Assembly (NCBI GenBank): GCA_030680075.1
Contig: JAUXWR010000460.1
Span: forward strand, 17,131-81,130
Origin: Legionella sp.
Lineage (GTDB): Bacteria > Pseudomonadota > Gammaproteobacteria > Legionellales > Legionellaceae
Direction: 5' to 3'
Length of the DNA stretch: 64,000 nucleotides
Of this stretch, positions 44,512-52,130 are shown piece after piece. The notes below the pieces were generated by a model. It did not search any database and had not been told where the DNA came from. It saw only the letters and a program-made list of their open reading frames with translations. Both the position numbers and the translations under genes were made by a program. Within the stretch, counting starts at the first letter, position 1. The number at the start of each line of letters is the position of its first letter.

Positions 44512-45789
44512 TCAATTGATAAATTTTTTCATTGTGTCAATTTCATCTTTTTCAAGTTGATTTCTATAGATAGGGTTTGTCAGTAAAATTAAAGCAATTT
44601 CTTTCTGTTTCGTTATATTGTTTGTGTCAGTATAATAATCAAACAAATCTATCCAAGCGCTAACAGCCTCAGGATCTATTTTTGTGGATTCATATAATAC
44701 AACAATTGCATCATCGGTTTTTCCAAGCATTTGCAAGCATTTTGCATAATAATATGTGTTCATCCCAACACCAGGTGATCCCAATTCAGAAGCCAATTTA
44801 AACTGACTAGCAGCTTCCTCGTACTTTTCGTGGCTAGAAAGAAAGAAGCCCATTTCACTGTAACCAGTGGAATCAAAAGGATCTATTTTTATCATTTCGG
44901 TTAAATTTGATTTGGCTTGCACTAACTGACCCAGACTAGTATTCCATTTAGATAAAGTTTGAACACATGTGTAGAGATTTTCTTTAGCTAGTATATCCTC
45001 TAAAACTCCATTAGGTTTTATATCTCGTGCAATTTGTTCAGCCTTTTTTAAGAAATCATTCTGTAGTGATTCACCATATTCCTTTACCATTGCAAGACCG
45101 CGGTATGCTACAGATTTCCTGATGATACTTCCAAAATCACCTGTGTAATCAAGTTCAATTAGTTTCAATAACGCTTCCGAACATTTTTTTAAGCATTCTT
45201 TATAGGGTAGTTTAATATTAAACCTATACGCAGCAACTATGAGGTAATTTAGTATTATTATTTTGACTCGGTTTGTCAGATCAGACTGAAATAATGCTTT
45301 ATCAGCTAGATTAATTAAATTGTAAATATTTCCGCTATGGCTTGATTGGAAATGAGAAATTTCTTTAAGAAGCTCAAATTCAACGAAATCACTTGTGTGC
45401 ATAGATGCGAATAAACTTTTGCTGTCAATTTTGCAAACTACTTCTGACAGTCCATATCTTAAAAGCAAGTTAATATAATTTAGAAAAATTCGTGTAGATG
45501 GTGTGTTAGTAAGCATCATTTGCAATGCATCAAATGTGTTCTTTTTGAGAGCCTCCTGAAATAAAATAAATAATTTAACAATGTTAGATTCTTCTAGGGA
45601 TCGAATCTCTGTAAAAAACTCTTTCCGCGGAATTCTTTGGGGAAAAATAAGTGAGTCGTCTATACAGTGGAAGTTACTAAAAATTTCTGCATAAAATGAT
45701 GAAATTAGAGTTGCTTCTTCTATGCGAATACCAAGATAACCCGCGGTAAGATGAGGGTAGCAAAAATTCATCATACTATTTTCAGTCAT
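44512..45789 (-). CDS. TPR-containing hypothetical protein of the methyltransferase operon
   Basis: 425 residues, soluble. The C-terminal third holds TPRs (STGYSEMGFFLSSHEKYEEA, YYYAKCLQMLGKTDDAIVVL, AVSAWIDLFDYYTDTNNITK). The first 250 residues are helical and unrecognised (MMNFCYPHLTAGYLGIRIEE). The start overlaps the methyltransferase stop by one base (TAATG), so the pair is translationally coupled and probably works together. It ends opposite the MFS gene. No enzyme motif is seen. Confidence 0.75.
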   Translation of the reverse strand: MTENSMMNFCYPHLTAGYLGIRIEEATLISSFYAEIFSNFHCIDDSLIFPQRIPRKEFFTEIRSLEESNIVKLFILFQEALKKNTFDALQMMLTNTPSTRIFLNYINLLLRYGLSEVVCKIDSKSLFASMHTSDFVEFELLKEISHFQSSHSGNIYNLINLADKALFQSDLTNRVKIIILNYLIVAAYRFNIKLPYKECLKKCSEALLKLIELDYTGDFGSIIRKSVAYRGLAMVKEYGESLQNDFLKKAEQIARDIKPNGVLEDILAKENLYTCVQTLSKWNTSLGQLVQAKSNLTEMIKIDPFDSTGYSEMGFFLSSHEKYEEAASQFKLASELGSPGVGMNTYYYAKCLQMLGKTDDAIVVLYESTKIDPEAVSAWIDLFDYYTDTNNITKQKEIALILLTNPIYRNQLEKDEIDTMKKFIN

Positions 45790-46817
45790 TATAATTTGGT
45801 TGCCATTGTAATTGAAAAATAACCAAATGTAAGAGTTGTTTTAGGGTTGGAAAAACCACAAGCTAATAATAAGTTGATAAGCTCTGCTTCGCTAAATTGT
45901 TGTGATTGATGATTTATAAACATTAAAAGATTAAAGCAGGCAGTAGAAAGAGGCGATGATCGGTTGTCATCAAGTAGCATTTCATGAATATAAATTTTTC
46001 CACCAAAGGGTAGGGCGCTATAAGCGTGCTCTAAAATTATTTTGCATTTCTCGAGAGGCCAGTCATGCAATATTTGGCTTAATATTATACCATCATAATT
46101 AGTTGGCCAATTATTTTTTATGAAAAAATTTCCTGCGTGTATCGATACATTTTGTTTAGCGTTGTATTCACTAACATATTCTTTTGCTATTTCACAGACT
46201 GCGGGTAGCTCGAAAACTGTTGCGGTGCAATCTGGATATGCTTGCGTAAAAGCAATGCTAAAACACGCAGAGCCTCCACCTACATCTAAAAGTTTTTTTG
46301 TGGATTTAAATACGCCGGATTTTATTGCTTCTAGTGCGGGCGTAAAAATAGTCGTGTGCATTCTTTTAGTAAAAGAACGGGCGGCAGCTGATGTGACGGA
46401 CCCATCTTCCCACATATCACTAAAAGATTTTTTCTCAAATTTGAGTTGGTTTTTCCCTTGCCTGATTGCTTGTATGATTTTTTTATGCTCTATTTTATCG
46501 CGAAAGGGCTCAAGTATTACTCCCCAATAAGCTGGGCTATCTGGCATTAAATATCTTTTAGCGGTAGGAGTTAGGCTAATCTTGCCGGCATTTTTAGTAA
46601 TAAAGCCAAGTCCGATCAATAGTTCAACCAACACTGCTGTAGAATGTGTATTGATGTTTAATTGATTGGCAAGATATTCTAAATCCCATTCATTATCACC
46701 TAAGCTTGAAAAAAGACCTAGTTCATCTGCAGCTGTTAATGCAGGTAGATGGTATATGGAAGTCCATATATCCCACATCAAGGTGTCAGAAGCATTCTGT
46801 TGTATTAACCTATTCAT
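45789..46817 (-). CDS. SAM-dependent O-methyltransferase (hydroxyindole/caffeate-type)
   Basis: 342 residues. The N-terminal winged-helix dimerisation region (LPALTAADELGLFSSL, LEYLANQLNINTHSTAVLVE) and the C-terminal Rossmann domain match Methyltransf_2: KLLDVGGGSACFSIAF (SAM motif I), TVFELPAV, LSQILHDWPLEKC (catalytic-base His region) and GGKIYIHEMLLDD. Enzymes of this type methylate hydroxyls of secondary metabolites. It overlaps the upstream gene by 4 bases (ATGA) and the downstream TPR gene by one. It could tailor the NRPS product, although the genes are in a separate operon. Confidence 0.9.
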   Translation of the reverse strand: MNRLIQQNASDTLMWDIWTSIYHLPALTAADELGLFSSLGDNEWDLEYLANQLNINTHSTAVLVELLIGLGFITKNAGKISLTPTAKRYLMPDSPAYWGVILEPFRDKIEHKKIIQAIRQGKNQLKFEKKSFSDMWEDGSVTSAAARSFTKRMHTTIFTPALEAIKSGVFKSTKKLLDVGGGSACFSIAFTQAYPDCTATVFELPAVCEIAKEYVSEYNAKQNVSIHAGNFFIKNNWPTNYDGIILSQILHDWPLEKCKIILEHAYSALPFGGKIYIHEMLLDDNRSSPLSTACFNLLMFINHQSQQFSEAELINLLLACGFSNPKTTLTFGYFSITMATKL

Positions 46818-47407
46818 TTTAGCGACTCAATATTGTATTGTTTTTTTGCGAGCAATAGAGCCATTTTCTCTTTAAGGATAGATTCGCTGCCTTGAGTATA
46901 TCCTATGTCGTATATATCCTGAATATCCATGTTAGCTAGTACGTCGATATCTCTTGAGATCTCTTCAGCTGTTTGAATGAACTGCTCATTATTTTTTTCT
47001 ATTGTAAAAATAAACTGCTGCGTATCGCGGTTTATTTTTTTTGATATTATTTTATAAGTTGGCTTTTCTTGTCCTTGAGACTTTAAAAACTCAATTAATT
47101 TTCCATACGCGGCTTGGCGAATAATTTCTGCATGAAAGGGTGTAAAATCATTTAAATCATAATTAGCAGTGATGATTTCTGCAGCGGTTATATGTAGGTA
47201 GCAATCTTTGTTAGTAAGTTGAATTGCAAATTTTGACTCGCCAGGAATATTTGACAGATTGATAATTTCAATTATTTTAAAAGGCTTGATACGACGTGTA
47301 TGCTCTAGTAATGCTTTATATTCTTTCATAATTTTATTTAACAAGGATATCAAAAAGTTTTCTCGAGGCGTAGGCTTCGTCGAATTGACATGATAATTTT
47401 CTTTCAT
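46814..47407 (-). CDS. Hypothetical protein between XRE regulator and O-methyltransferase
   Basis: 197 residues from the ATG at 47407, chosen because TAAGGA lies about 7-8 bases upstream. It is charged and soluble, with no recognised domain. Features are TPRENFLISLLNKIMKEYKA, an alternating beta region (SKFAIQLTNKDCYLHITAAE) and a helical C-terminus (SESILKEKMALLLAKKQY). It starts inside the operon after the XRE gene and overlaps the methyltransferase start by 4 bases (ATGA). Confidence 0.72.
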   Translation of the reverse strand: MKENYHVNSTKPTPRENFLISLLNKIMKEYKALLEHTRRIKPFKIIEIINLSNIPGESKFAIQLTNKDCYLHITAAEIITANYDLNDFTPFHAEIIRQAAYGKLIEFLKSQGQEKPTYKIISKKINRDTQQFIFTIEKNNEQFIQTAEEISRDIDVLANMDIQDIYDIGYTQGSESILKEKMALLLAKKQYNIESLK

Positions 47408-47423
47408 AGGCTTGTCCTTACTA

Positions 47424-48083
47424 TCAACTTGCATTATCAACCAAAGTATTGAGGTGTCTTTTTAAATACTTTTTGTACTCTACTACAATACCCAATATCT
47501 TATGTTCTGGTGTAAAAATCGTAATATTATATCCATGCAGTAGTGATTTAAGATACATTTGACCTTCGTCATAAAGAAGTTGTTTCAAGGAGGGCGTTTT
47601 TAATCCCTCTTTGTGAACGATGACAAAATCTCTATGTTCAGGCGCAAGTGTTGGATCAACAAGTAACGCAGTTCCTTTGCTCAAATTTTCCCAGTCGTTT
47701 TCCTCGACAATTAAGGCAAATGCTGTTTTATCATAGTTATAATCAGAAGCTATGGTTTCTCGATTTTGATTGATTGCGCTTTGACGCTGAATAGATTCTT
47801 CCCACGTTAGTATAGGGATGTGGTGCATCGTTTCACTCACTTCTTTATAAGCACCTTTTTTTCGCTCTTCAGGAAGAAGTTCATTGCCAACAAGTTGTCC
47901 TAATGTTAAAGAAAAAAACGCAGCTAATGGCATTAAAGTTGTGAGAGTAGGGTTGGGATTGTATCGATTACGTATTTTCTTAATTGTACTTGCAGGGATC
48001 CCTGTTCGTCTGCCTAGTTCATCAGCACTGATGTGAGTTTCTCTCATTAGCATATTTAGATTATCGCTGAGTTTTTCAAACAT
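47424..48083 (-). CDS. XRE/S24-type repressor heading the methyltransferase operon
   Basis: 219 residues. An HTH-XRE lies at about 1-65 (LNMLMRETHISADELGRRTGI, ASTIKKIRNRYNPNPTL), and an S24/LexA-like C-terminal part follows (ALIVEENDWENLSKGTALLV, HRDFVIVHKEG). It is the first gene of the four-gene operon, so autoregulation of the methyltransferase genes is likely. AGGA lies about 12 bases before the ATG. Dyads in the 370-base upstream region (48177-48206, 48248-48275) are possible operators. Confidence 0.85.
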   Translation of the reverse strand: MFEKLSDNLNMLMRETHISADELGRRTGIPASTIKKIRNRYNPNPTLTTLMPLAAFFSLTLGQLVGNELLPEERKKGAYKEVSETMHHIPILTWEESIQRQSAINQNRETIASDYNYDKTAFALIVEENDWENLSKGTALLVDPTLAPEHRDFVIVHKEGLKTPSLKQLLYDEGQMYLKSLLHGYNITIFTPEHKILGIVVEYKKYLKRHLNTLVDNAS

Positions 48084-48176
48084 TGGAAAGATACATTCCT
48101 AGTCAAGTTATAAGTATTTTAGTTGGTGGGGATTAAAAAGTCTATCCGAATAATCCATATGATGTCGATTGCTTTC

Positions 48177-48275
48177 GATTATAGAGAATTATTTGTCTTT
48201 ATAATCAATGATTAATTATTTTTTAATTTCAATCATTAATCTTTGATATTGACAAATCGACATTATAGTGTCAAT
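48177..48275. promoter_or_regulatory. Possible operator dyads between XRE gene and 48456 gene
   Basis: GATTATA/TATAATC at 48177-48206 and ATTGACA/TGTCAAT at 48248-48275 are two perfect 7-bp-arm inverted repeats in the 372-base gap 48084-48455. The gap lies between a repressor gene and a divergent small gene, where operators are expected. Both are AT-rich and may be chance. Nothing else gene-like is seen in the gap. Confidence 0.3.
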
Positions 48276-48455
48276 TTATCCTCATAAAATTGTTAAAATC
48301 AGTCTTGATACGTTTCGGAATAGAGAAGCGCAGGTAAGGTGTGCTATCGGTGTCAAAACAAAAGCCTATCGAGAGATTTTTTACCGTTATAAAGCAAAGT
48401 GATTTAAATCAGCTAAAATTTTTCAAAAAATAAGTTAATTTAGGAGAGTAGTTAA

Positions 48456-48740
48456 ATGAGTTGCACATTAGAATTTTCAGAATCATCAGTTAAAATTGAT
48501 TTCTGCAGCAAAGGTAATAACCAGAAAATTTTAATTGGCATTTTAACAAAATATGGTGAAATGGATATTAATAAGCTTGCTCTAGCACTAGAGGTATCTG
48601 TAAAAAGGCTCAATGACATTTGTGACGGATGTGGCTTCTTAGTGGGAGAACAGGCTGATAGTTTAGCTCAACTATTTTTAACATTTTTAGGCAAGCACTT
48701 TTTCCGTAAATGTACTCTAATTCGAAATTTTGTAGATTAA
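48456..48740 (+). CDS. Small hypothetical protein with helix-turn-helix look
   Basis: 94 residues, AGGAGA about 10 bases before the ATG. The centre (ILIGILTKYGEMDINKLALA, LEVSVKRLNDICDG) reads like a helix-turn-helix or CI-type helical domain. Four Cys are present. No membrane segment. It is divergent from the XRE repressor across the dyad-bearing gap, a regulator/target arrangement. The family is not recognised. Confidence 0.65.
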   Translation: MSCTLEFSESSVKIDFCSKGNNQKILIGILTKYGEMDINKLALALEVSVKRLNDICDGCGFLVGEQADSLAQLFLTFLGKHFFRKCTLIRNFVD

Positions 48741-48861
48741 TTATATACAATTGAATAGAGTTCTGGCTTCAGTGTCTCTTATATTTCTCTGAAATAAGTC
48801 AGCGATAACGCAAAGCACGATACTACTATGCGAATATCTTACGATCTTGTTTTTTCTTATT

Positions 48862-48891
48862 AAAATAACAGCCCCATACTCCGTTATTTTT
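48862..48891. terminator. AT-rich hairpin, possible terminator
   Basis: AAAATAAC and GTTATTTT pair around a 13-base loop, followed by T and then TATTTAT on the + strand. It sits between the small gene ending at 48740 and the convergent EamA gene ending at 48952. The stem is short and weak. Confidence 0.3.
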
Positions 48892-48951
48892 ATTTATATT
48901 CATTAAAAACAGGTGTTAAATTTCGGAAGATATCCGTTCGGGTTCTTTATT

Positions 48952-49851
48952 TTAGAGGGTAACAGATATATTTTTAGAATGGATGCTAATTATTTTGGGT
49001 AATGCAAGAGCTAAGGTAATAACCAGGCCGATTAATAAATTTGTGAACACGAGATTTCCTGTCCAAAGCGCATAAATTAGGTAGGTTGTGATTGGAACAA
49101 GGCTAATGATAACAGAGGCTGTTGCGGTTCCCAATTTCCGAATCGCCTGTTGGTTAAAGAAAATTGGGATTACTAAAGAACCTATACTTACCGCAACTAA
49201 TGGAAGGGCATTATCTTTGAGTGCGATATAAAGAACAGCTGGATGTATAAACAGTGATGAGCCAATAAATAAAACCCAAAAACGTGTTGCCAGAACTTGT
49301 ATGGACGTCAATTTAGCGCGGTTGCTCAGGCGTTCGGATGTCAGCATATAGACATAAAAAGCAAGACCCGCCAAAACTCCTAGCAAGATGCCATAGAGGG
49401 TGTTTCCTGGTTTATGTATTTCATATTTAAAGAATAAAATGAGAAGAGAACATACTAAAATGAGCATGCTCCAGCAGTAGGAGGTTGTGCCGCTTTTTCG
49501 ATAAAGGCTGACAAATCCTAGAAAAGCTGACGAAATAAAAAGGGATGTCATGGTTATAAAGGGATCGGAGAGATAGGTTGCATAAATCATACACAACCAG
49601 TCTAAGCCAAGTGCGGTTGACATCAATAAAAACAGCGATGGATTTTGCAATACCGCGTCATATACAGTTTTTAGGTGTTTTAAACATAATATATTGAAAC
49701 AAAATATTGCAATACCACTCATTATAAACAAAGCAGTCAACGGCTCAACGCCATTGCATAGATTATCAAGGAAGACAAAGGCAATTGAGGCTAGCATTAC
49801 ATAGAGAATAGCATCAATATATCCGCTCATTTGATTCTGTTCTTTATTCAT
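48952..49851 (-). CDS. EamA/DMT-family transporter
   Basis: 299 residues with about ten hydrophobic helices in two halves, as in the drug/metabolite transporter (EamA) family: FLLMSTALGLDWLCMIYATYLSD closes the first half and ATASVIISLVPITTYLIYAL the second. The start overlaps the dioxygenase stop by 4 bases (ATGA). It is the last gene of the carbamoyltransferase operon, probably moving its product or a precursor across the inner membrane. Confidence 0.85.
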   Translation of the reverse strand: MNKEQNQMSGYIDAILYVMLASIAFVFLDNLCNGVEPLTALFIMSGIAIFCFNILCLKHLKTVYDAVLQNPSLFLLMSTALGLDWLCMIYATYLSDPFITMTSLFISSAFLGFVSLYRKSGTTSYCWSMLILVCSLLILFFKYEIHKPGNTLYGILLGVLAGLAFYVYMLTSERLSNRAKLTSIQVLATRFWVLFIGSSLFIHPAVLYIALKDNALPLVAVSIGSLVIPIFFNQQAIRKLGTATASVIISLVPITTYLIYALWTGNLVFTNLLIGLVITLALALPKIISIHSKNISVTL

Positions 49852-50672
49852 AAAGTCTCTAAAAAATCACGCTCTCCAGCCGCCTCCAATGGAGAAAAAT
49901 TCCTGCTGGCAAGAAAATCAGGTCTGGGTGATTCTATAGGATGCAGTGCATTGCTTACAAGATTGTAAGAGATAAAAATAGCCTTACGATCCCATGGTGA
50001 CAAATTAAGTCCGGAACTGTGCAGCAAATTACTATGAAAAAATAGAACAGAACCCGCGCGTCCCTTCGCTGATTGTAAGCCATTTTTAGCAATGATCTTT
50101 TTCAGTTGTTCGGTGGAAAATTGATATTTTAATTTATTTGATGTGGTAAGCCGCCAATTGCTTCCTCCGGTGAGGCTTCCATAAGGCAACGTATGATCAT
50201 TTTCATCCCATTCTGTTGTGTGAGAACCGGGGACAAGAATCATTGGGCCATTATAATCGTTAATTTCATCTAAAAAAATAACTGCTGATATAGCGTTTGG
50301 TTTTGGCATTCCGTCTTCTTTATGCCAAAACCAGTAATCAGTATGCCATTCCCAAACATCTCCAACAAATGCATGCTTGATGTTAATTTTATATTGATGG
50401 ATATAAATCGACTCACTTCCTAAAAGCAATTGAGCGGAGTTTAGTAACCTCGGTGTTTTGGCAACTTTGTCCATAATGGGACTAATAAAATGAGGGCCGT
50501 TAATACTTCTGACCGTGCTTCCATCTTCCTCCAATACCTTGCCAGGGCACTCATGGTTCATCAGGCGGAAAGTCTCCATTTTTAGCTGTTCAACCTCAGC
50601 AGCTGTAAAATAGCCTTCTGCAATCAGGAATCCTTCGTGATTAAACTGATTTACTTCAAATTGATGCAACAT
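49848..50672 (-). CDS. Phytanoyl-CoA dioxygenase (PhyH)-family Fe(II)/2OG oxygenase
   Basis: 274 residues. EWHTDYWFW gives the HxD half of the iron triad, LVPGSHTTEW is typical of PhyH/EctD enzymes, and FFHSNLLHSSGLN...WDRKAIFISYN supplies the distal His and the 2-oxoglutarate-binding Arg. It hydroxylates an unactivated carbon, often of a secondary metabolite or amino acid. TGAGGT lies about 9-12 bases before the ATG. In this operon it follows a 30-codon micro-gene and overlaps the EamA gene, so tailoring of the same molecule that is carbamoylated is inferred. Confidence 0.9.
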   Translation of the reverse strand: MLHQFEVNQFNHEGFLIAEGYFTAAEVEQLKMETFRLMNHECPGKVLEEDGSTVRSINGPHFISPIMDKVAKTPRLLNSAQLLLGSESIYIHQYKINIKHAFVGDVWEWHTDYWFWHKEDGMPKPNAISAVIFLDEINDYNGPMILVPGSHTTEWDENDHTLPYGSLTGGSNWRLTTSNKLKYQFSTEQLKKIIAKNGLQSAKGRAGSVLFFHSNLLHSSGLNLSPWDRKAIFISYNLVSNALHPIESPRPDFLASRNFSPLEAAGERDFLETL

Positions 50673-50690
50673 AGTGTATACAACCTCATA

Positions 50691-50783
50691 CTATCTCAAT
50701 GGATATGACGAACCAGATTCTTGTTTCTTCTTCTTAAATATATTTCTAAAGATTCGACATAAGATTTTGAAGGCATTTTTCAT
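50691..50783 (-). CDS. Micro-ORF: 30-residue basic peptide
   Basis: The ATG overlaps the SGNH stop (ATGA) and AGGA lies 7-8 bases upstream. The peptide starts MKNAFKILCRIFRNIFKKKK and ends SSYPLR, an amphipathic basic helix. It fills most of the 107-base gap between the SGNH and PhyH genes. The coupling and the ribosome site favour a real gene; length and lack of homology information keep confidence moderate. Confidence 0.5.
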   Translation of the reverse strand: MKNAFKILCRIFRNIFKKKKQESGSSYPLR

Positions 50784-51904
50784 GAGTTTAGTCCTGTTTT
50801 TCTAATGAGCTCTTCGTTAATTAAACGAGCGACTTCAACATATCCCGCATCGTTGAAATGTAGGTGATCAACAAAGAACGTTTCATTAATTATTGAAGAG
50901 TTTTTTAATGATTCATTCATATCCATAAATGGAACTGACATCTGAGTGCATTCTTTTTCTATGGCATCACGATAAGGATGATGTAATTCTTTGGCGCATA
51001 ATTTGCCAAATAGTCGCCAGAAATTATTTGCACAGCAATCAATGGCGTAAAACATATTTTCTTCATCAGGGGTGAATTGATCTTTGGTCCATGAGGATAT
51101 GGGTTGAAGCACGAAGGAAAGTTTTGCTTCATAGGGAGCTAATAATTGTTTCCATTGTTTCAAAGTATTTGTGGTTACCCAAGCGGCTCTCAATATGCGT
51201 TGGTTAAGATCAATGTTGTCATCAGATAAGATAACTTCGGTAGGGTTTTCATCCTGAAGCAATTTTTTAAAATATTCTTTTGCTTTATGAAATGCTCCAT
51301 CTCCTGTTTTACCGGTTAATGAAGCATAAGAGTTTTTACGCCTACGTAAATCAGTATTGTATGCTTCCATATAATGTTGAAATTCATATGAGTAGTAATA
51401 CCGTCCATGTTCACAGGCTAAATTATCAGGTAGCCCTTCAAGAGTTAGCGTGTTAGCACCGCTTAATAGAATTACTTGATTGATTTGGCTAAAGCGATGT
51501 TGGTGCATTAGAAATAAAATAAGCTCTTGCGTTGCGTTATAACCCCTTCCGCCTAAATTGAGCCAAATTTCCCCGGTGTTCTCACAAAGAGCCGAAGGAA
51601 CTGTGTAGCGATCAGAGGTGGTTCCTGTGCCCAGTGCCGTAGAACCACCGATTAATAGATTAACAGGCCTGTCAGTTGGAAATTGTTCCATGCTATAACG
51701 CTCATTTTGGCAGTGCGTATAGCGAAAACCAAAATCATCCGTGTTTATGACATCTGATTTGTAATTTTTATGATGAAAGAACATGGTGTAGGGCAACCAC
51801 CTTACTCCTAAATACATAAACTCATCATATTCTTGAAGTTGTGGTGTGATGCGATACACCTCTGCAACTGCTTCGTCATGAGTTAACGGTTTTCTTTCTT
51901 TCAT
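50780..51904 (-). CDS. SGNH/GDSL-like hydrolase
   Basis: 374 residues. The SGNH blocks are visible: LLIGGSTALGTG (block I with the nucleophile Ser), NLGGRGYNATQE (Gly block), LLSGANTLT (Asn block) and FVDHLHFNDAGY (Asp-x-x-His block). The N-terminal 70 residues (VRWLPYTMFFHHKNYKSD, INTDDFGFRYT) match the lead-in seen in carbamoyltransferase-linked SGNH proteins. There is no signal peptide. AAGGAG lies close before the ATG. It probably adds or removes an acyl or acetyl group on the operon product. Confidence 0.85.
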   Translation of the reverse strand: MKERKPLTHDEAVAEVYRITPQLQEYDEFMYLGVRWLPYTMFFHHKNYKSDVINTDDFGFRYTHCQNERYSMEQFPTDRPVNLLIGGSTALGTGTTSDRYTVPSALCENTGEIWLNLGGRGYNATQELILFLMHQHRFSQINQVILLSGANTLTLEGLPDNLACEHGRYYYSYEFQHYMEAYNTDLRRRKNSYASLTGKTGDGAFHKAKEYFKKLLQDENPTEVILSDDNIDLNQRILRAAWVTTNTLKQWKQLLAPYEAKLSFVLQPISSWTKDQFTPDEENMFYAIDCCANNFWRLFGKLCAKELHHPYRDAIEKECTQMSVPFMDMNESLKNSSIINETFFVDHLHFNDAGYVEVARLINEELIRKTGLNS

Positions 51905-51940
51905 TACAGCTCCTTTTGTATTCCTGAACTTACAAATATC

Positions 51941-52111
51941 TCAATATCGTTTATAGGTGGATGAACAGTTTGTTTTTTTGATTTGCATCGGGTCAGCCAC
52001 CATTCTGATGATTGAGCCAATAGGCCATACTAGGGTTATAAATACGATTGCCGCTATGATTTGACAAAACACTATTCCAGCGTTTTTTAAAAATTTTGAT
52101 ACACTATTCAT
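51941..52111 (-). CDS. Micro membrane protein (56 residues) of carbamoyltransferase operon
   Basis: The ATG lies 19 bases after the carbamoyltransferase stop. The peptide begins MNSVSKFLKNAGIVF, has one hydrophobic helix (CQIIAAIVFITLVWPIGSII) and a polar C-tail. Short single-helix proteins (for example DUF5989-like or SxtJ-linked) recur beside carbamoyltransferase-SGNH gene pairs, so position and topology both support a real gene. A GGTG just upstream is a weak ribosome site. Confidence 0.6.
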   Translation of the reverse strand: MNSVSKFLKNAGIVFCQIIAAIVFITLVWPIGSIIRMVADPMQIKKTNCSSTYKRY

Positions 52112-52130
52112 ATTTCACCATGATGTTGCA

